A DNA stretch of 64,000 nt from Limnomonas spitsbergensis (Eukaryota > Chlorophyta > Chlorophyceae > Chlamydomonadales), in NCBI GenBank assembly GCA_037349105.1, contig JAYJMM010000092.1, positions 682,001 through 746,000 on the forward strand, given 5' to 3'. Below the pieces are notes generated by a model. That model was not told where the DNA came from. It saw only the letters and a list, made by a program, of their open reading frames with translations, and did not search any database. Positions 1 to 11,199 of this stretch are shown piece after piece. Each line of letters begins with the position of its first letter. Within the stretch, counting starts at the first letter, position 1. The position numbers and the translations under genes are program-made.

Positions 1-660
1 CATTTGGTGGCTGCAGGGCTGACACACTTCATGTCACTCTTGTTCACACCATGCACCACCACCCCACCCCTTTGCCCCCTATTTACCATACACTTCACAT
101 CACTCACCCTCACGCCGTGCCCACACCCCTCCGCCCCATCCTCACCATCCACTTCGCATATTTCTTTTTCACCCCCCCCCCCCCCCCCCCCCAAGCACAC
201 GCCTTCGCCTCATCCTCACCAACCACTTAGCGTCACTCGTCTTCACAGTTTCACACCATGCCCCCCCCTCTCCCCCTCCGCCCCATCCTCACCAACCACT
301 TAGCCTCACTCGTCTTCAAAGTTTCACACCATGCCCCCCTCCCTCCGCCCCATCCTCACCAACCACTTAGCCTCACTCGTCTTCAAAGTTTCACACCATG
401 CCCCCCTCCCTCCGCCCCATCCTCACCAACCACTTCACGTCACTCTTCTTCACAGTTTCACACCATGCCCCCCCCCTCCGCCTCATCCTCACCAACCACT
501 TAGCGTCACTCGTCTTCACAGTTTCACACCATGCCCCCCCCTCTCCCCCCCCGCCCCATCCTCACCAACCACTTAGCGTCACTCTTCTTCACAGTTTCAC
601 ACCATGCCCCCCCCCTCCGCCCCATCCTCACCAACCACTTTTGCAGGGAGTCCAGCATGA
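1..660. repeat. C-rich minisatellite, 66-73 bp units
   Basis: About seven tandem units run from roughly 210 to 645. Each carries ACCAACCACTTAG, a TCACTC block, a CACAGTTTCACACCATG block and a C-tract. The ACCAACCACT anchor recurs at 218, 291, 358, 425, 491, 564 and 630. Most length variation is in the C-tract, including a run of more than 15 C near 175-192. All reading frames stay open because the unit lacks stops, so the short ORFs here are not evidence of a gene. Confidence 0.9.
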
Positions 661-689
661 AAAGAAGGACAGATGCGCGACCAAAGACG

Positions 690-2250
690 TCCCCCATCTG
701 CAGGCGGAAGGGGCATGCACAGCTGCATGGTTCAGGGATTAGGGAAACGTGGTCAGGGTTCAGGGTAAGGGTTACACCCCATCTGAAGAGAGGCACAGCA
801 TGCACAGCTGCAGGGTTCAGAGTAAGGTGTTGAGAATTAGGTGTGCAGGGTTCAGGTGCCCAGGTTCAGGGTTAGAAGCCCTCATCTGCGTGTCAGGAAT
901 AGCTTGCAATCTTGTAGGGTGGATAGTCTGGTGTTTTGGGTCTAGGGTTCAGGAGAAGGGCTGGACGTACCCCACCTGTATGCAAGGATCAGCAGATATA
1001 TATACATTATATATTTATATTTAGGGTTCAGGGTTAGGTGTCCAAGGTTAAGATGTGAAGGGTTCATGATGACACGGTCCAGTATCAAGGTAAAGGGTCG
1101 GGAGATCCCCATCTGTGCGTGAGGAACAGCATGCACAGGCTAAGGGTTTGGGGTTTTATGTTCTGGGTTAGGTGCACAGGATTCAGTTGCGGGGTTTGAA
1201 CCCTTTACCCTTAACCCGACATCCTTAACCATGTAGCTCGTGAAGGGGTTGGTTCGTAAATTAAACCAACTTCATTTTTGGTGCGGGTTTCAGGGGTTCA
1301 AGGTTCAGGCTTCAGGGTTTGAGGTGTGGGGTTAGACGCCCCCAATCTGCTAGCAAAGAACAGTATGCACAGTCTAAGGGTTCAGGGTTATGTGTTCAAG
1401 GTTAAGGTGTGAAGGGTTCAGGGCTAAAGTGTCGAGAGTTCGGAGGTCAGGGTTGAGGGCTTCAGGATAAAGAGTAACAGGTCCCCCATCTTAAGTTGAG
1501 GAACATCATGCTCAGTTTTAGGGTTAAACGTTAGGTGTTCAAGGTGAAGGTTGTGAGAGTTCAGCGATCGGATTTAGGTGTTCATAGAAATGTGTGCAGG
1601 GTTTGGGGTCAAGGGGGTTCAGAGGTGCAGGTTCAAAATTAAGGGTAAGTCGACCCCCATCTGTGGTGGAGGAACATAACGCACAGCTGTAGGGTTCATA
1701 AGTAGGTGTTAAGGGTCAGGGTTTGAGGGTTACGGTGTTCGGGTGTTGGTGTTTAGGGCTTAGGTGTTAGGGCTTAAGGTTAGGTTTTGAGAGACTGGTG
1801 ACTCAGGTCAGGTTAAGTTGTCTCCCGTTTGCGGGTGAGGAACATAATGGGCGGCAGTAGGATTCAGGGTCAGGTGTTTAGGGTTCAGGTGCCCAGGGCT
1901 TCGGTTTTCGTGTATTGGGGTTAAGGATTAAGTGTTCGGGTTCAGTTGTCAGGTTATCTACAAGGGCTTAGGCATCAGGGTTTTATAAATAAGGGTTGTA
2001 TTACGTATTGGATCAGGGTTAAGTGTCAGATTTCAGGTGCTCGGGTTAGGGTCAAGGGTTAAGGATTTAGGGTTTAGATTTCAGGTTCAAGGTGTTGCGG
2101 TCAGGGTGAGACGGCCCTTAATATTCCCCATCAGCAGGTGAACAACCACCATGCGCACTTAATCGGGTGGAGGTGTTAGGGTCAAGGTTAAGTCGGCCAT
2201 AAACCCATTTGCAGGTGAGCCACAGCATGAGCAGTTGTAAGGTGGAGGAT
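690..2250. repeat. Degenerate telomere-like array, G-rich strand up
   Basis: The plus strand is full of variants of GGGTTTAGGG and GGGTTCAGGGTTAGG. These are punctuated every 90-200 bp by a second motif of the type CCCCATCTG, then GAGGAACA, then GCATGCACAG (near 690, 778, 880, 970, 1105, 1340, 1480, 1650, 1820, 2125 and 2205). This is a compound tandem repeat with telomere-like spacer. The drifted units suggest an old interstitial or subtelomeric block. No gene is visible. Confidence 0.75.
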
Positions 2251-2560
2251 CAAACCGCCTTCCGTGGCCCTGCGTTTTGACGGTATTTTAGGCTGAACCC
2301 ACTCCACGCATACCGCATAGGGGTTTGGAGAAGGTTGCGTTATAGGGTGCAATATGTAGTCATGCCAAAGCCAACCGTCGATCACTGCCGCCGTAGGCCG
2401 CAGCCACCGTTTTTTCTTTCGGCACCCGCCGAACGCCCTTGCCGGGGCTTTCTGCATTTTTCTGTTCCTCTAAAAAAATTGGGTCGCTGCTAGGCTGTGA
2501 TTTCCTTGAAACTGAATATATTATATACAGTTTCAGAACAAAGGATCCGGCTTATGAAAT
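2251..2560. other. Unique spacer between opposed telomere-like arrays
   Basis: This stretch separates the G-rich array to its left from the C-rich array to its right. I see no convincing gene or repeat in it. Confidence 0.5.
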
Positions 2561-2564
2561 CCAA

Positions 2565-3180
2565 GTGCCCTCTCGCCCAACCCTTAACCTCAACCTTTAC
2601 CCTATACGGTACCCAAACCTTAGACCTCACCCCTTGACCCTAAAGCCCACATTAAGACCCAGGGGGTCACCCTTCACGTCACCCTTCGCCTTCACCCTAA
2701 TGCCCACCTTGAGACATAGGTGTTCGCCCTTCACCCTTCACCTAAACCCTCAACCCTCATGCCCACCTTAAGATATATGCGTTCGCCCTTCACCCTTCAC
2801 CTAACCCCTCAACCCTCATGCCCACCTTGAGATATATGCGTTCGCCGTCCACCCTAACCTCAGTACCTCACCTTTAACCCTCGTACGCCCACCTTGATAC
2901 ATAGGGGTTTGCCCTTCACCCTTCACCTAACCCCTCAACCCACATGCCCACCTTGAGATATATGCGTTCGCCCTCCACCCTAACCTCAGTACCTCACCCA
3001 CAACCATCATCCCCACCTTGATACATAGGGGTTTGCCCTTCACCCTTCACCTAACCCCTCAACCCTCGTGCCCACCTTGAGACAAAGGGGTTCACCCTCC
3101 ACCACAACCTCAGTACCTCAACCCTTATCCTTCATGCCCACCTTGAGGCATATGGGTTCACCCTTGGCCCTCTCCTGCTT
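2565..3180. repeat. Telomere-like tandem array, C-rich strand up
   Basis: Units of about 60-120 bp contain CACCCTTCACCTAACCC, CTCAACCCTCATGCCCACC and TTGAGATATATGCGTTCGCC, with CCCTAA-like cores. The orientation is opposite to the array at 690-2250. No gene is visible. Confidence 0.75.
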
Positions 3181-3184
3181 CAGC

Positions 3185-3880
3185 CTCGAGGTCTGTACAA
3201 ATCGGTTGCAGTAGTTGGCCCTGCCGCCCTTCAGACGAACCGCGTGCAGCATCCCATCACCGTCAAACCTGCAGCAGACACAAACGGTGGAGAAATGGAG
3301 GTATGTACAAATCGGTTGCAGTAGTTGGCCCTGCCTCCCTTCAGACGAACCGCGTGCAGCATCCCATCACCGTCAACCTGCCAAACAGCACAAACAGCGG
3401 GTCGCTAAAGCTTCAATTACTTTTAACTGCATGGATGGGGGGAGAGGAGGGCAGCATCCCATCCCCGTCATAGCTGCCAACCCATCAAGCCAACAGCATG
3501 AACGGGGGGGGGCGTCGAAGCATCACAGACTTTCGATTTCAGCAATGGAGGGAGGAGGGGAGGCATGCAGCATCCTATCACCGTCAAACCTGCAAAACCA
3601 ACAACAAGCACAAAAAGGGGGCTTACGAAGTTTCAGAAACTTGCAATTTATCTTCAGGGGGAGGGGAGACGGCGTGCAGCATCCCATCACAACATCAAAC
3701 CTGCCCCCCCCCCAAAAAGTCGACGGCACAAACAACGGGCCGGGTGGAGGTCATCAAGACTTCACACACTTCTAATTCCACCAGTAGTGGGGGGGGGGGG
3801 GGCGTGCAACATCCCATCACTGTCAAACCTGGGGGGTAAACCTGCCCACCCCTGACAAGTCAAAACCACAAACAGGGGGG
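3185..3880. repeat. Tandem repeat, about 110-120 bp units
   Basis: The motif GTGCAGCATCCCATCACCG is repeated near 3245, 3355, 3450, 3568, 3677 and 3806. In the first two units it is joined to GTACAAATCGGTTGCAGTAG and GGCCCTGCC. Later units are shorter and carry G-tracts. No coding signature is seen. Confidence 0.8.
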
Positions 3881-3984
3881 CTGTGAGAGTTATCCATGGC
3901 TTGGCTGAAATGCATCACCTGTGTTCATACAAAGTCCATTCTATGTTCACACCCTTACCAGTGGTACCCATGGGTTCAAGGTAG

Positions 3985-4440
3985 CACGATATGGATATGA
4001 TATGATATGATATGATATGGTGTTTTGACCATATCATATTTTTCAGTCAAAAAAACCATTTGGCCTCAAAACTGCAGAATTGACGAAGGACGAGCCCATG
4101 CATCCGGCAAGTGCATTACCCTTGACCCCATTCTACCCATTCACAAATATACTGACATGGCAGCATGCAGCATGCAAGCGTTCCCACTGAAACCTACGGC
4201 CCAAGGGTCACCTTGCGTCCATGCATCCACATTTTCCATGGTTAATGCTTTACGTGTTGCAAAATCTTGCAACAACTAGGCCCATTATGGCGTAGAACGG
4301 TCTGCATGGCAGAAGAGCCATATCCCCAACTCATAACCAATTCACCTCACCCATGCTCATGCATGGAAAAGTTAATACCATATCATATCATATTTCACTA
4401 TATCACATCATATTGCTGATATGATATGATATGATGGCCC
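3985..4440. repeat. ATATG pentamer blocks in inverted arrangement
   Basis: GATAT/GATATG repeats at 3990-4020 are followed at once by their complement at 4028-4038, so they can fold into a hairpin. A second pair lies at 4378-4437. The 350 bp between them has no gene I recognise. Confidence 0.65.
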
Positions 4441-4469
4441 CAAAGACTATATCGTGCTACCTTGCATGG

Positions 4470-4835
4470 GTTGGTTTCAACATATACACATTTTCCAAAC
4501 AGTATTCATACCATGTTCATACCATGTTCACACCCTTACCAGCAGTATCCAAGGGTTGGCTTCAACATCTACACATTTTCCAAACAACGTTCATACCGTG
4601 TTCATACCATGTTCACACCCTTACCAGCAGTGTCCAAGGGTTGGCTTCAACATCTAAACATTGTTCACACAGTGTTCATATCATAGCCATACCATGTTCA
4701 CCCTTACCAGTGGTATCCATGGGTTGGCTTCAGCACATTAAAACATACACAGTGTTCACACAATGTTCACACAATGTCCAGACCATGTTCACACCCTTAC
4801 CAGTGGTATCCATGGGTTGGCTTCAGCGCCGGGTT
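4470..4835. repeat. Tandem repeat, 83-93 bp units
   Basis: The motif GGGTTGGCTTCA(A/G)CA recurs at about 4469, 4553, 4638, 4720 and 4814. It alternates with CATACCATGTTCACACCC and TTACCAG(C/T)(A/G)GT. There are about five diverged copies and no gene. Confidence 0.85.
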
Positions 4836-5035
4836 GGCTCCATTGCGGATGTAGATCCCTGCATACAATTCAGCAGCAACCATACAGTCATGTTCACACG
4901 AATTTCATACAACCATGTACGGTAGCAACGTACGTGAACGTTGCCTTCCCACCTAAATCACGTTTTATCGGGACTCCGCGATAGGCCACTCGGATTACAA
5001 AGGTAATTAATCAGTGATATCACCTGGTCGCATCT

Positions 5036-5975
5036 GGGGGGGGCGGTACCGACATTGGGCGGCATTGGTCAGAATGGGTCGTAATCAGGAAGATATCGGG
5101 CGATGCATGAAATTCGACAAAAACAAATGTTTTGCCTGTGGAACTTGGTAAACGCTGGAAAACCCCCAGCGGGGCTTAATAACAAAATTATTCTCCTAGG
5201 CGTGCATGAAGGCTATTAAAATCTTAAGTACCATGTATTTTTATGTAACACGAGGAAGCATGGGAGGGGGGCTTTAAATACCAGCTTTCCAGAAAAACAC
5301 TCAGTTCCATGGGATCCCCGAGGCGCAGAGGAACATGATGTCAAAAAGGTTGACAAGGCGGATGAATCAGGCCGGGCCTGTTTTATTTTGAGCCAGACCG
5401 AAGTCTTGTGCAGGATGCTGGGCAGCCACTGCTGGGCAGAAGGAGATCAAATCTTGACCAGCCTACAACTGGTGGCTCTCAGGAGGCAGGGCTTGCAGCA
5501 CCAGGCCCCCATAAGACTGCAGAATTTATGGTTGAGGATTTAGGGTCAAGGGTTCAGGGTCAAGGGTTTAGGCCGTGATGTAGCTGTATTGTAGCTGAAG
5601 CACCCGGGAATTCATGGGAAGCTCAAACGGTAGTGGACTTTGTTGCTAGTCCCAATGAGGGCCATCTTGTTATGCTAGTTTTTTTTTTTTTTTTTGCGCC
5701 ACTAGTTAAGCACCTGCAGGTTGCCTTCGCCGAATTGTTAAGCTTACACGCAAATAAGAAAGCAAGGTATGTTGGGGATGCGCGGTAATGGCGCTGGTAG
5801 GAATAGGTTAGAAATGGTTGGCATCAATGGGAATCGGGCGGAATCAGGCACTGCATAGGCTGCTAAACAAAGAGATTATCCAGACGGGGGGTAAATTTAA
5901 CAATTGAAAAAAATTGCGGGCCTTACTAAAACATATTATTTTCCTAGGGGTGCAGGCAGGCCATCCAAACCTGCG
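5036..5975. repeat. Two diverged copies of a dispersed repeat
   Basis: The segment 5036-5225 resembles 5783-5975 in the same orientation. Shared blocks include GCGGTA...GGCAT...GGTCAGAATGG-type text, ATTATT(C/T)TCCTAGG and GGTGCA/GCATG downstream. Between them are a short telomere-like run (5530-5565) and a T17-type tract (about 5680). No gene is seen. Confidence 0.5.
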
Positions 5976-6022
5976 GAAGTCTTGTTCCTTGACTTGTGCT
6001 ACCAGATGTATTTTATTCTGTT

Positions 6023-6463
6023 CAGTTAGCTAAGCTCGTTGTCGACTCTTGTAAGCCTGAGCCATCCCGACCCCTGCATGCACTCGCCTGCTCCATTGGG
6101 CCCCACTAGCGCAATCCACTACACAAATTTGCCCCAGACAGGCCACACGGCAGTTAGCTAAGCTCGTTGTCGACTCTTGTAAGCCCCAGCCATTCCGACC
6201 CCTGCATGCATTCGCCTGCTCCATTGGGCCCCACTAGCGCAATCCACTACACAAGTTTGCCCCAGACAGGCCACACGGCAGTTAGCTAAGCTCGTTGTCG
6301 ACTCTTGTAAGCCCCAGCCATCCTGGCCCCTGCATGCATTCGCCTGCTCCATTGGGCCCCACTAGCGCAATCCACTACACAAGTTTGCCCCAGACGGGCC
6401 ACACGGCAGTTAGCTAAGCTCGTTGTCGACTCTTGTAAGCCCCAGCCATCCTGGCCCCTGCAT
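6023..6463. repeat. 128-bp tandem repeat, about 3.4 copies
   Basis: CAGTTAGCTAAGCTCGTTG begins at 6023, 6151, 6279 and 6407, an exact 128-bp period. Copies differ by only a few substitutions, so the array is recent. The overlapping short ORFs are a by-product. Confidence 0.95.
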
Positions 6464-6488
6464 TGTCAAATTCATTATGCTGAGACTA

Positions 6489-6789
6489 TCATTTGATGTT
6501 GGTAGCATCGTTCTCTTATTTTTGTAGCAATGTAATATTATATTGCGATATATTGCGACATTGTTATTTTCTCTACCGGTACATCCGGCGGGATCTTTCT
6601 GTCCAGAGTGTCCATCCTCTGACCCACATCAAAGGCGCTTACCCTCCCACCCTCACGCAAGCCTGGAAAATGTGAACTGTCTCTATTCGACGTGATCTAT
6701 CTGCCCACCATTCATACTCCAGATCCGCGGGGATTGTTCTGCCAACCCACAGGTATGACTTGAAGCGCCGGTCCAGCACAGGCAGGAAA
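6489..6789 (-). other. Degenerate exon-like segments beside the 15-bp array
   Basis: On the minus strand, 6770-6700 can be read as VLDRRF...IPADLE and about 6625-6575 as MDTL...KIPPDV. Both resemble the end of the exon at 9343-9497 (VLDEHF...IPQDLE). I infer that these are decayed or additional copies of that exon end. I could not find acceptor sites that would make them clean exons. Confidence 0.3.
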
Positions 6790-9342
6790 GGCGACCCTCA
6801 CCCCTCTTGCCCCTCTTACTCTCACCCTCACTCCTCTCACCCTCATCCTCAGCTCTCTCACCCTCACTACGCTCACCCTAATCCTCAGTATTCCTCACCC
6901 CTCTCTCTCACTTCTCCCACCCTCACTCCTCTCACCCTCGCCATCACCCCCCCCCCCTCATTCTCACTCCTCTCACCCTCATCCATCCACCCTCACTCCA
7001 ATCCCTATCACCCCGCATCTCACTCCTCCCACCCTCACCCCTCTCACCCTAACTCCTCTCACCCTCATCCTCAACCCTCCCACCCTCACTCCGCCAACCC
7101 TCACTCCTCTCACCCTCACTCCTCTCACCCTCACCATCACTCCTATCATCCTCATCCGTTCACCCACACTCCTCTCACCCGCACTCATCTCACCCTCACC
7201 AACACTCCTATCACTCTCATCCTTTCACACTCACTCCTCTCACCCTCACTCCTCTCACCCGCACCCTCATCATTTCACCCACAACCCTCTCACCCTCACT
7301 CCTCTCACCCTCACCCTTTCACCCTCAACCCTCTCACCCTCACTCCTCTCACCCTCATCCTCACTCCTCTCACCCTCACTCCTCCCACCCTCACTGCTCT
7401 CACCCGCACTCCTCTCACCCTCACTCCTCTCATCCACATCCTCACTCCTCTCACCCGCACTCCTCTCACCCTCACTCCTCTCACCCTCACTCATGTAACC
7501 CTCATCCTCACTCCTCTCACCCTCACTCCTCTCACTCTCACTCATCTCACCCTCACTCCTCTCACCCTCACTCCTCTTACCCTCACTCCTCTCACCCCAT
7601 CCTCACTCCTACCACCCGCACTCCCATCACCATCAATCCTCTCACCCTCACTCCTCTCACCCTCACACCCTCACTCCTCTCATCCTCACTCCTCTCACCA
7701 TCACTCCTCTTACCCTCACTCCTCTCACCCTCCCTCCTCTCACCCTCACGCCTCTCACCCTCACTCCTCTCACCCTCACTCCTCTCACCCTCACCCCTCC
7801 CACCCTCATCCTCACTCATATCACCCTCACTCCTCTCACCATCACTCCTCTCACCCTCACCCTCACTCCTCTCATCCTCATCCTCACTCCTCTCACCCTC
7901 ACTCCTCACACCTTCACACCCTCTCACCCTCACTCCTCTCACCCTCATCCTCACTCCTCTCACCCTCACTCCTCTCACCCTCACTCCTCTCACCCTCACT
8001 CCTCTCACCCTCACTCCTCTCACCCCCACTCCTCCCACCCTCACTCCTCTCACCGTCTCTCCTCTCACCCTCACTCCTCTTACCCTCACTCCTCTCACCC
8101 TCACTCCCCTCACCCCCACTCCTCTCACCATCACCCCTCTCACCCGCACTCCTCTCACCCTCATCCTCACTCCTCTCACCTTCACTCCTCTCACCCCCAA
8201 CCCTCTCACCCTCACTCCTCTCACCCTCACTCCTCTCACCCGCACTCCTCTCACCCGCACTCCTCTCACCCGCACTCCTCTCAACCCCACTCCTCTCACA
8301 CTCACTCTCTCACCCTCACTCCTCTCACCCTCACTCATCTCACCCTCACTCATCTCACCCTCACTCCTCTCACCATCATCCTCTCAGCCACACTCCTCTC
8401 ACCCTCACTCCTCTCACCCTCACTTCTCTCACCATAATTCCTCTCACCCTCACTCCTCTCACCCTCACTCTCCCACCCTTACTCCTGTCACCCTCACTCC
8501 TCTCACCCTCACTCCTCTCAACCTCAATCATCTCACCCTCATTCATCTCACCCTCACTCCTCTCACCGTCACTCCTCTCACCCTCACTCCTCTCACCCTC
8601 ACTCCTCTCACCCTCACTCCTCTCACCCTCACTCCTCTCACCCACACTCATCTCACCCTCACTCATCTCACCCTCACTCTCTCACCCTCACTCCTCACAC
8701 CCTCACTCCTCTCACCCTCACTCCTCTCACCCGCACTCCTCTCACCCTCGCTCCTCTCACCATCACTCCTCTCACCCTCACTCCTCTCACCCTCACTCCT
8801 CCCACCCTCACTCCTCCCACCCTCACTCCTCTCACCCTCACTCCTCTCACCCGCACTCATATCACCCTCACTCATATCACCCTCACTCCTCTCACCCTCA
8901 CTCCTCTCACCCTCACTCCTCTCACCCCACTCCTCTCACCCTCGCTACTCTCACCCTCACTCCTCTCACCCTCACTGCTCTCACCCTCACTCCTCTCACC
9001 CTCACTCCTCTCACCCACACTCCTCTCACCCTCACTCCTCTCACCCTCACTCCTCTCACCCTCACTCCTCTCACCCTCACGCCTCTCACCCTCAAGCCTC
9101 TCACCCTCACTCCTCTCACCTTCACTCCTCGCCCTCACTCCTCTCACCATCACTCCTCTCACCCTCACTCCTCTCACCCTCACTCCTCTCACCCTCACTC
9201 CTCTCACCCTCACTCCTCTCACCCTCACTCCTCTCACCCTCACTCCTCTCACCCTCACTCCTCTCACCCTCACTCCTCTCACCCTCACTCCTCTCACCCT
9301 CACTCCTCTCACCCTCACTCCTCTCACCCTAAATCCTCTCAC
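6790..9342. repeat. 15-bp minisatellite of about 2.5 kb inside an intron
   Basis: The unit is CTCACCCTCACTCCT on the plus strand (AGGAGTGAGGGTGAG on the minus strand). There are roughly 170 copies with point variants and occasional 6-12 bp slips. Because 15 is divisible by three and stops are rare, a 905-codon frame stays open (LTLTP/SHPHS repeats). The array, not a gene, explains it. On the minus strand the array begins immediately at the 5' splice site of the exon at 9343-9497 (GAAG|GTGAGAGG), and GTGAGAGG is itself part of the unit. Confidence 0.92.
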
Positions 9343-9497
9343 CTTCAAGATCTTGTGGGATATTTCCGTCCACCCTCAGATCTGTATCGAAGTGTTCATC
9401 CAGTACCGGGGCGAAGCCGCCCTTCAAGTATGCCCCCCCGGGGATCAGACCCCTGCGGCTCCTGGCCACAGCCTTGAACAGCCAGTGCACAATCTCC
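9343..9497 (-). CDS. Internal coding exon, protein of unknown function
   Basis: On the minus strand an acceptor (CTTCCCCAG) precedes 155 nt of open frame ending at the donor GAAG|GTGAGAGG. The exon enters in phase 2 and leaves in phase 1. It encodes about 51 residues, reading EIVHWLFKAVARSRRG near its start and VLDEHFDTDLRVDGN then IPQDLE at its end. The composition looks like genuine protein, unlike the surrounding repeats. I do not recognise the family. The downstream intron is the 2.5-kb 15-bp array. Neighbouring exons are not identified: upstream ones would lie above 9500, downstream ones below 6790. Motif-like echoes at 6575-6770 suggest either repeated modules or decayed duplicates. Confidence 0.5.
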
Positions 9498-9665
9498 CTG
9501 GGGAAGGGCGCATGGATAATTAGAGTGCACAACAAAAATTGAGGGGGGCCCCCGAGCGGCGTGTTTGGCTGCCCCTGATTCGCCCCTGGGGGCCAAACCT
9601 TGCCTGGCGGGCGGCCTGCAGCCCAAGCAGCAGGGCTGGATGCACTATGTCCCCCTCGGCCATAG

Positions 9666-9737
9666 GCAGTTCAGCCACAATTCAGCCACATCACGGCCGT
9701 AGGCTGTGATGTGCTTGGCTGATTGTAGCTGAACTGC
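9666..9737. repeat. Short imperfect hairpin
   Basis: GCAGTTCAGC at 9666 is mirrored by GCTGAACTGC ending at 9737. The inner arms (TTCAGCCACATCAC and TGTGATGTGCTTGGCTGA) also pair. It could be a tiny foldback element. Similar text (GTGATGTAGCTGTATTG) occurs near 5575. Confidence 0.6.
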
Positions 9738-9739
9738 AC

Positions 9740-10820
9740 GGGGTTTCCAATCCTCAATGCAGTCAAGACTCAAGAGGGAGGGTGCTGTCCATGGGCAGGT
9801 GCCTCCAGTCTACAGGAACGACAGAAGATTGCATTCTACAGAAAGTGACCGGAGCTCTTGCTGGAGCTCCCAAGTTTCATCTATGCTTTGTCGAGACGTC
9901 AGTAGGCCAGTGGGCGCCGAGAATCCGCATGCAGCATGCCGCGTGGGGCTTGCGGCTCCCTGAATGAAATTATGACAGGAGTGGTGCTTGACACGGCTGG
10001 TGCTACACACACGCATGTTCATTTTAGCGCATTCCCTGACGGACCCAACGTCATTCAGCTCCCCCAAGACCCATTCGTGATGAATCACAGACCCCAAAGC
10101 GCGGCATTCTACGCAATAAGGTGTGGGATACATAACACGGTGAGGCGTCAGGTGTTGTGCAATAACTGGTACGTGTCATATGCAGCCAGGCCCGTCAGTC
10201 AGGTACCGGCTGCGTATCGAGTGACATTTCCAGCGAAGCGCGCCCTAGCCCGCTGCGAGCCCACCCGCCTTACCCGCGATACGCCACCACCACTATGCAT
10301 CCTGCTGCAAAGCTGCCCGTAACGACGATGCGCGCCACGTCTCCCCAATCCTGATTCTGCATCTCAGAAGTGGCGCCTCGTCACTGGCCAACAAATTCTA
10401 CTATCGGTAGGTGAGTAGGTATGGTAGCCTAGATTAACAAATCAGTGCAAGCACTATTCCGATGTAAAGCGCACTCGATGGTGGGACGGGGCGATTATAA
10501 AGACAATCAAGTACACCGGCTCGAAATAACCCACTCGCCAACTTCCTGTTGCGCATGCGGCCCACCGTCCATGCGAGGGTGAGAGGTGCTGAGGTTTGGG
10601 TGAGACTTCGTTTTCTATACCCTGGCTGGGGTTCTGAGCTCAGCAGCAAAGTTTCACAGGCGCTTGTATCACTCTTGGTCTCGCAAGCTCTATTGTGTAT
10701 GATTTTTACCGCATTTAATAACCAGGCCCACTCTCCTGACTTGTTTCGCCTCAAATAAGGGTCTCCCGGAGGACGATCGGAAGTTTGGGACACGAGCGGA
10801 TCTGCAGCGATTGTGTAAGG
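9740..10820. other. No gene recognised; one candidate frame
   Basis: Only a weak plus-strand frame at 9936-10322 has protein-like composition (for example HVHFSAFPDGPNVIQLPQ). No splice context or homology is apparent. The remainder shows nothing I can name. Confidence 0.3.
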
Positions 10821-10826
10821 CATGTA

Positions 10827-11009
10827 CCGTAGTCACGGACGTATTTCGTTATTTTGATCGTTCTTCAAGGAGCAACGAAATCAGTCGTGAAAATGTTTTT
10901 GACTGGAATTTTTCATGTTAAGGGGCAACGAATCAAAAAAATCGCCAAAACTGCGACTTTTTAAGCAACAACGAAATTCGGAAATAACGAAACACGTCCG
11001 TGACTACGG
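10827..11009. mobile_element. MITE with 28-30 bp terminal inverted repeats, TA-flanked
   Basis: The ends are near-perfect inverted repeats. The left end starts CCGTAGTCACGGACGTATTT. The right end is its complement with one mismatch over about 28 bp. TA dinucleotides flank both sides (10825-10826 and 11010-11011), as for Tc1/mariner-type insertion. The interior is about 125 bp, AT-rich and non-coding, with the sub-repeat CAACGAA. Confidence 0.85.
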
Positions 11010-11199
11010 TATCATATGAATATATGATGCCCTAAATGACGTCTCTTAGTTTCCACGCTTCCAAATTTCATGGAACCTTCATCAAACTCATATTCGTCCT
11101 GCCTGACCTCAGGCCAGCAGGCTTCCTCTCCCAAACAGATAGTGGACTGCCTGGTGCAGACTGCAGAGGGCCTGAACCCATAGCGGTGTAACAGACGGC

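Noticed and set aside
1..3900. Short proline/threonine-rich proteins in the leftmost 4 kb
   Set aside because: All overlap tandem repeats with C-tracts and show no independent coding evidence.
6760..9477. A 905-residue plus-strand His/Ser/Pro/Leu-rich protein
   Set aside because: It is a by-product of the 15-bp minisatellite, whose period is divisible by three. The opposite strand is equally open and the array lies in a minus-strand intron.
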